From contig CAYIBX010000014.1 in NCBI GenBank assembly GCA_964361785.1, forward strand, positions 1-30,307: a stretch of DNA of 30,307 nt. Reading direction: 5' to 3'. Source of the stretch: UBA927 sp964361785 (GTDB lineage: Bacteria; Patescibacteriota; Microgenomatia; UBA10105; UBA927). Shown here piece by piece: positions 27,195-30,307 of the stretch. Below the pieces are notes generated by a model. It saw only the letters and a list, made by a program, of their open reading frames with translations. It ran no database searches and was not told the DNA's origin. Position 1 is the stretch's first letter. Each line of letters opens with the position of its first letter. The position numbers were made by a program, and so were the translations under genes.

Positions 27195-27869
27195 ATGGAA
27201 AAGTTGGACAAAGATATTTCTAACGCTGCAAAAATCAAGGTGGCAGGGAACTATGGGGCGGCAGCATTGGTGACGGGAACCATTACATATGGGGGACTCT
27301 TGGTAGGAAGTGAAAAAGTTCGAAAATGGACAGGTGAGAAAGTTCCCTTTATTGGGACAGGCTTGGAAAAGTTTGGGCAGAGTGGAGCCGATTTTCTCAA
27401 AAATTTGGGTGAACGAGTAAAAAACTTGCGGAAAAAATCTCCTGCAAGTAGCTCTGTACAACAATTGGCCGATGGGGTGAAGAAGACAATCGGGCTTCGG
27501 GAATATTATTCTACATTAAAAATTCCGGATTTAGATAAACTTAATAGTCAATTTCCCGTTTCTACGGTTATAGATATAAATAAGAGTTATAAGCTGGATT
27601 TTGTAAAAGGTGATTCGGAACGAGATTTAATATATCTGTTGGCGCAAACTTCAGACCATTATGGTCGATGGGAACCCTTAATCTTGGATAACGGAAATTT
27701 GGTAGGATTACAAATGTATGGTGATGAATCTGCGGTTGGTGGCATGATTAATCTTGTGCAAAATGGTTTGATGGATGTTTTTAAGCTTAGTGACACCCGT
27801 GCCGCATATTACCCAACAAAAAAGTTTATGGAATTAATGAAAGATGCTAAACTAGCAATGAAAGCATAA
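27195..27869 (+). CDS. P4: P3-like membrane-associated protein, open part
   Basis: 224 residues from the first ATG behind the in-frame stop. There is no ribosome site before it, so real use of this start is doubtful. 'KVAGNYGAAALVTGTITYGGLLVG' is the Gly-rich hydrophobic hairpin at the same place as in P3. Basic helices follow ('GERVKNLRKKS'), then 'YYSTLKIPDLDKLNSQFPVSTVIDI' and the C-terminal domain 'LIYLLAQTSDHYGRWEPL ... MINLVQNGLMDVFKLSDTRAAYYPTKKFMELMKDA', which pairs with the P3 C-terminal part. The family is not recognised. P5 follows after four bases and P6 two bases after P5. Confidence 0.6.
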   Translation: MEKLDKDISNAAKIKVAGNYGAAALVTGTITYGGLLVGSEKVRKWTGEKVPFIGTGLEKFGQSGADFLKNLGERVKNLRKKSPASSSVQQLADGVKKTIGLREYYSTLKIPDLDKLNSQFPVSTVIDINKSYKLDFVKGDSERDLIYLLAQTSDHYGRWEPLILDNGNLVGLQMYGDESAVGGMINLVQNGLMDVFKLSDTRAAYYPTKKFMELMKDAKLAMKA

Positions 27870-27873
27870 TTAT

Positions 27874-28644
27874 ATGACAGAAAAATCACCCATGGGGGAT
27901 ATGCGACCGAAGATGAAAGAGTTGCCGTTTACGCCTCTGCAAATAAAAGAGTTGGCAGATCTCATTCCTAAACCAGAGAATCATTTCCACTATGAAGTAA
28001 AGGGCGAGTGGCAGCCAAATAGAGAGGTATATCGCGTACATGAAGGTGACAACGTACTAAGCGATTATAGTTTCCCTGAAAAAAGTGACATGAGTAAGGT
28101 GCAATTTGCGACGCGTAAAACCTACACGAAAGAGTTTAACATGTGGGGAAAACTTGCTGATAAACCAGTAAAGTATGATCGCAAATCTGGTGAGTGGAAG
28201 AAGTTGAATTTGTTTGAAGCGATTAAGAGTAAGTTTCATAAAGAAACAGATATTCCAGCACAAGTGATTGATGACAAAGTACTTCATACGCTCGAACAAA
28301 AGCGCCCTGTAGGGGAGAACGTGAAAGAGGCAAAGATTGATACAGTACAAGACGCGCAGATTGAGTTGGTTTTGAAATATAAACACGTGGATCATTCGCT
28401 TGTTTTGTTGAAGCAAGAAAAATCACTGTTACAAAAAGAATTGTCTGTGAGTGGGGCCACGAATGTAGTGCTTGAAAGAGAGCTCGCACGCGCACGGATG
28501 GAGATACGAAACTTGAATGCGAGAGTTGCCATGCAAGAAGCACAAACACAGCAAGCAAAAACTGAATCACAGCCACATTATACTGGCCCAATCCATGCTA
28601 AACCCAATCCTGCGGATGTGGTGGAGGGGAAGATAGTAGGGTAA
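27874..28644 (+). CDS. P5: soluble protein with C-terminal coiled coil, unknown
   Basis: 256 residues; not recognised. The N-terminus, 'MTEKSPMGDMRPKMKELPFT', resembles the openings of P3, P4 and P7. Residues 30-110 are rich in aromatic and charged residues ('HFHYEVKGEWQPNREVYRVHEGDNVLSDY', 'TYTKEFNMWGKLADKPVKYDRKSGEWKKL'). From about residue 165 to 235 a coiled coil is likely ('LLKQEKSLLQKELS', 'LERELARARMEIRNLNARVAMQEAQ'). A Pro-rich tail ends the protein. It has no membrane segment. It is spaced four bases from P4 and two from P6, so all three are one operon, perhaps a complex. Confidence 0.65.
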   Translation: MTEKSPMGDMRPKMKELPFTPLQIKELADLIPKPENHFHYEVKGEWQPNREVYRVHEGDNVLSDYSFPEKSDMSKVQFATRKTYTKEFNMWGKLADKPVKYDRKSGEWKKLNLFEAIKSKFHKETDIPAQVIDDKVLHTLEQKRPVGENVKEAKIDTVQDAQIELVLKYKHVDHSLVLLKQEKSLLQKELSVSGATNVVLERELARARMEIRNLNARVAMQEAQTQQAKTESQPHYTGPIHAKPNPADVVEGKIVG

Positions 28645-28646
28645 CT

Positions 28647-29141
28647 ATGAATACTTCAGATGCAGGTGGGGATGAACAATTATTTGCCAAAGTGGATTTT
28701 GAAAAAGCAAAAGAAGCGATCGCACTGAAAGCTGCTTCGGAAGTAGATGGGTGGCTCACGGCCCAAACTGGAAATCTTGTCGTCGATCCTCAAACGGGTA
28801 AAAGTCCACATGAGATGGCAACACTTGTTGAAAAATCCTTGGATGATGGGACGATCCTATTTTCTGCAAAAGGAATCATAGAAACAGATACAAAGTTTAA
28901 AGTGAGAAATCCGACGATTAATATTAATACCAAAGGAAAAGAGCTTCATCTTCCTGCAATTATTCTCGAGATTCGTGCGGATTGTAAAGCCCAAGATCTG
29001 CGGGATGGGGGAGCCAACACACTGCGACAGCTGTATACGTTACGAAGTGGGGTGAAAGATGATTTGCTTCTCTATAATGCATCAATGCTTTCAAAGCATA
29101 CACTTAAAGATCCATCGATAGGAAAGTTTCCAAAAATATAG
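28647..29141 (+). CDS. P6: small soluble protein, unknown
   Basis: 164 residues, mixed helix and strand, no membrane segment; not recognised. The centre, 'ILFSAKGIIETDTKFKVRNPTININTKGKELHLPAIILEIRADC', looks like an antiparallel sheet. The rest is helical and polar ('ANTLRQLYTLRSGVKDDLLLYNASMLS'). It starts two bases after P5, so it belongs to the same transcript. It converges on P7, leaving 12 bases between the two stop codons. No terminator is visible there. Confidence 0.6.
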   Translation: MNTSDAGGDEQLFAKVDFEKAKEAIALKAASEVDGWLTAQTGNLVVDPQTGKSPHEMATLVEKSLDDGTILFSAKGIIETDTKFKVRNPTININTKGKELHLPAIILEIRADCKAQDLRDGGANTLRQLYTLRSGVKDDLLLYNASMLSKHTLKDPSIGKFPKI

Positions 29142-29153
29142 TAGTGCGTGGCA

Positions 29154-30248
29154 TTATTTCGCTAATCCTCGTTCTTCTGCTTCTCTGTTTGCTTTTTTGG
29201 CTTCTTCTTCTTGTCTTTTCATTTCTTTATATTCTGCTTTGGAAGGCATAGGCTGACCGGATTGTTCGTAATACACTTTGTCTGGGTGATGCGCGATCCA
29301 GTCTTGATAGTCTTTTTCGAGGGCTATGTTTGCTGCTTTTTGTTGTGCCTCTGCGATTTTTTGAGCACTTTGTGCATTTTCTCTTTTGACGCGATTGACC
29401 GTTTCGACTGTTTTTCTGATTTCATCAGGGTGCTCTGCGACGTATTTAGCAGTTTCAGTGGCAGCTTTTCCTAGCGCGTTGCCGACTTTGCTAGCATGTT
29501 CTGCAGCTTTGCCTGAATCGACGTAGTTATTTGTACGTGCTTTCATTTTGCCTACTTGTTCTGCTCCGTATGCTGCTAGATGCATGATGGAGTGAGCGGG
29601 TCCAGCACCGAGAAGAGGGAAGAGTGTTGCAAGTCCAGGGATAAGTGAAACAATAGAACCGACGTTTCGTGAGTATTTATTCTCTTTGATTACTCTGGGA
29701 TCATTCCAAGGTTCGTTCAAAGCCAATATTTCCTGTGGAGTTACGCCATCGAGATACATATTTTTTGATAAATTAAGGTATAGCTTACGTAATAGAGTAG
29801 GGTTTGTTGATTCCTCGTCAAATATCGAACGACCTTTATCAGTTCTTTCACCTAGAATTGTAACTGCTTTTCGACCGATATTTATGTTATTAAACCAATC
29901 CTGAGTGATGCCAATCCCTAGACCAACAAGTCCGCTATCTATGACTGTGGCAGTGACACCAAGAACCTTGCCCCATTTTTTCCATTTTTCTCCTGATTCT
30001 ATGTATGCTTTTGCCCGATCTTCATTATCGAATGTTTTAAGTATATTTTCATGGGCCTTCACAAAACGATCTTCAACGCTTTTAGGCCCAATGCGATCCA
30101 GCCATTTATTGACCGCATTTTTGACGCCTTTGACGAGTTTGGAGTCTTCTTTTAACAACGGTTTAGGCTGCTCTGGTTTGGCGGAGGCATAAAAGACGGG
30201 GCCCTCCTTCGCTAAAGCTTCGGCGGGTAAAGATGGTGTTTCGGTCAT
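29154..30248 (-). CDS. P7: large member of the P3/P4 family, membrane-associated, unknown
   Basis: 364 residues from the ATG at 30248; a GTG at 30290 is an alternative. Neither has a clear ribosome site. Residues 5-17, 'PSLPAEALAKEGP', are the reverse reading of the SFAKATAGK-type repeat. Residues 40-115, 'VNKWLDRIGPKSVEDRFVKAHENIL', 'FDNEDRAKAYIES' and 'WGKVLGVTATVIDSGLVGLGIG', follow the P3/P4 layout. A second hydrophobic region lies at about 205-240 ('VGSIVSLIPGLATLFPLLGAG'). From residue 260 to the end comes a long charged helix, probably coiled coil. Unlike P3 and P4 the frame is intact. It faces the P4-P6 operon tail to tail. Confidence 0.65.
   Translation of the reverse strand: MTETPSLPAEALAKEGPVFYASAKPEQPKPLLKEDSKLVKGVKNAVNKWLDRIGPKSVEDRFVKAHENILKTFDNEDRAKAYIESGEKWKKWGKVLGVTATVIDSGLVGLGIGITQDWFNNINIGRKAVTILGERTDKGRSIFDEESTNPTLLRKLYLNLSKNMYLDGVTPQEILALNEPWNDPRVIKENKYSRNVGSIVSLIPGLATLFPLLGAGPAHSIMHLAAYGAEQVGKMKARTNNYVDSGKAAEHASKVGNALGKAATETAKYVAEHPDEIRKTVETVNRVKRENAQSAQKIAEAQQKAANIALEKDYQDWIAHHPDKVYYEQSGQPMPSKAEYKEMKRQEEEAKKANREAEERGLAK
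30202..30231. repeat. SFAKATAGK-type repeat at the start of P7
   Basis: It reads CCCTCCTTCGCTAAAGCTTC then GGCGGGTAAAG on the plus strand, near-identical to 24130-24159. On the minus strand it encodes residues 5-17 of P7. The element is thus read in two different genes and in both orientations ('PSFAKATAGK' and 'LPAEALAKEG'). Confidence 0.7.
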
Positions 30249-30307
30249 GAGGATATTAGACGTGTTGCGTAATTCCCCATAATCAGGCACACTAAAGGGA
30301 TATGAAC

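Overview
The window reads as a chromosomal piece of a Candidate Phyla Radiation (Patescibacteria) bacterium. This is inferred, not proven. The reasons are: short, tightly packed and often overlapping genes of moderate GC; archaeal-type UMP kinase, archaeal-type ATP-dependent DNA ligase and endonuclease Q beside bacterial recF and pth; small proteins of a type I associate with this group (DUF5654, DUF4870, an 85-residue 'YISREFQ' protein); short structured repeats that sit inside reading frames; and many toxin-antitoxin-like pairs. The exact lineage cannot be named from the sequence alone.

Layout. 1-5.3 kb: end of an ABC-2 exporter operon, then UMP kinase, recF and nnrD overlapping by 4 bases, two small membrane proteins on the minus strand, and a Fic protein. 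5.3-12 kb: small membrane protein, ATP-dependent DNA ligase, Na+/Ca2+ exchanger-like protein, two convergent family-2 glycosyltransferases, an RHH-like/PIN toxin-antitoxin pair with a perfect 20-bp palindrome in its promoter, and endonuclease Q. 11.9-16.4 kb: a structured leader before a DUF4870 protein, pth, small proteins, a CPBP protease and an SDR oxidoreductase. 15.4-20.1 kb: a redox block, with DsbA-like and VKOR proteins diverging from a truncated Crp/Fnr-type HTH, thioredoxin, thioredoxin reductase, an FNR-like flavoprotein and glutamate dehydrogenase.

20.1-30.3 kb is an accessory island. It holds a SpoVT/AbrB-PIN pair, a decayed AbrB-like gene, a HicBA pair between exact 22-bp direct repeats, two copies of a membrane-anchored SNase-like protein (one broken by two different short insertions), an AAA/DUF4143 ATPase and a HEPN/nucleotidyltransferase pair. 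Around these lie seven proteins I do not recognise (called P1-P7 here). P3 and P4 are full-length paralogues by eye. P7, and more weakly P1, share their N-terminal module. P3 is frameshifted at a run of nine C and P4 carries an in-frame TAA, so both are currently interrupted. This family is the best candidate for an undescribed system.

Two other signals cross the window. First, several promoters place the -10 box 6-11 bases before the start codon, which predicts leaderless mRNAs. Second, two families of short repeats are read in frame as extra peptides inside conserved enzymes (nnrD, trxB, gdhA, EndoQ). No intergenic stretch exceeds 300 bases and no tRNA, rRNA or CRISPR array was seen. All homology statements come from reading the sequences by eye; no search was run.
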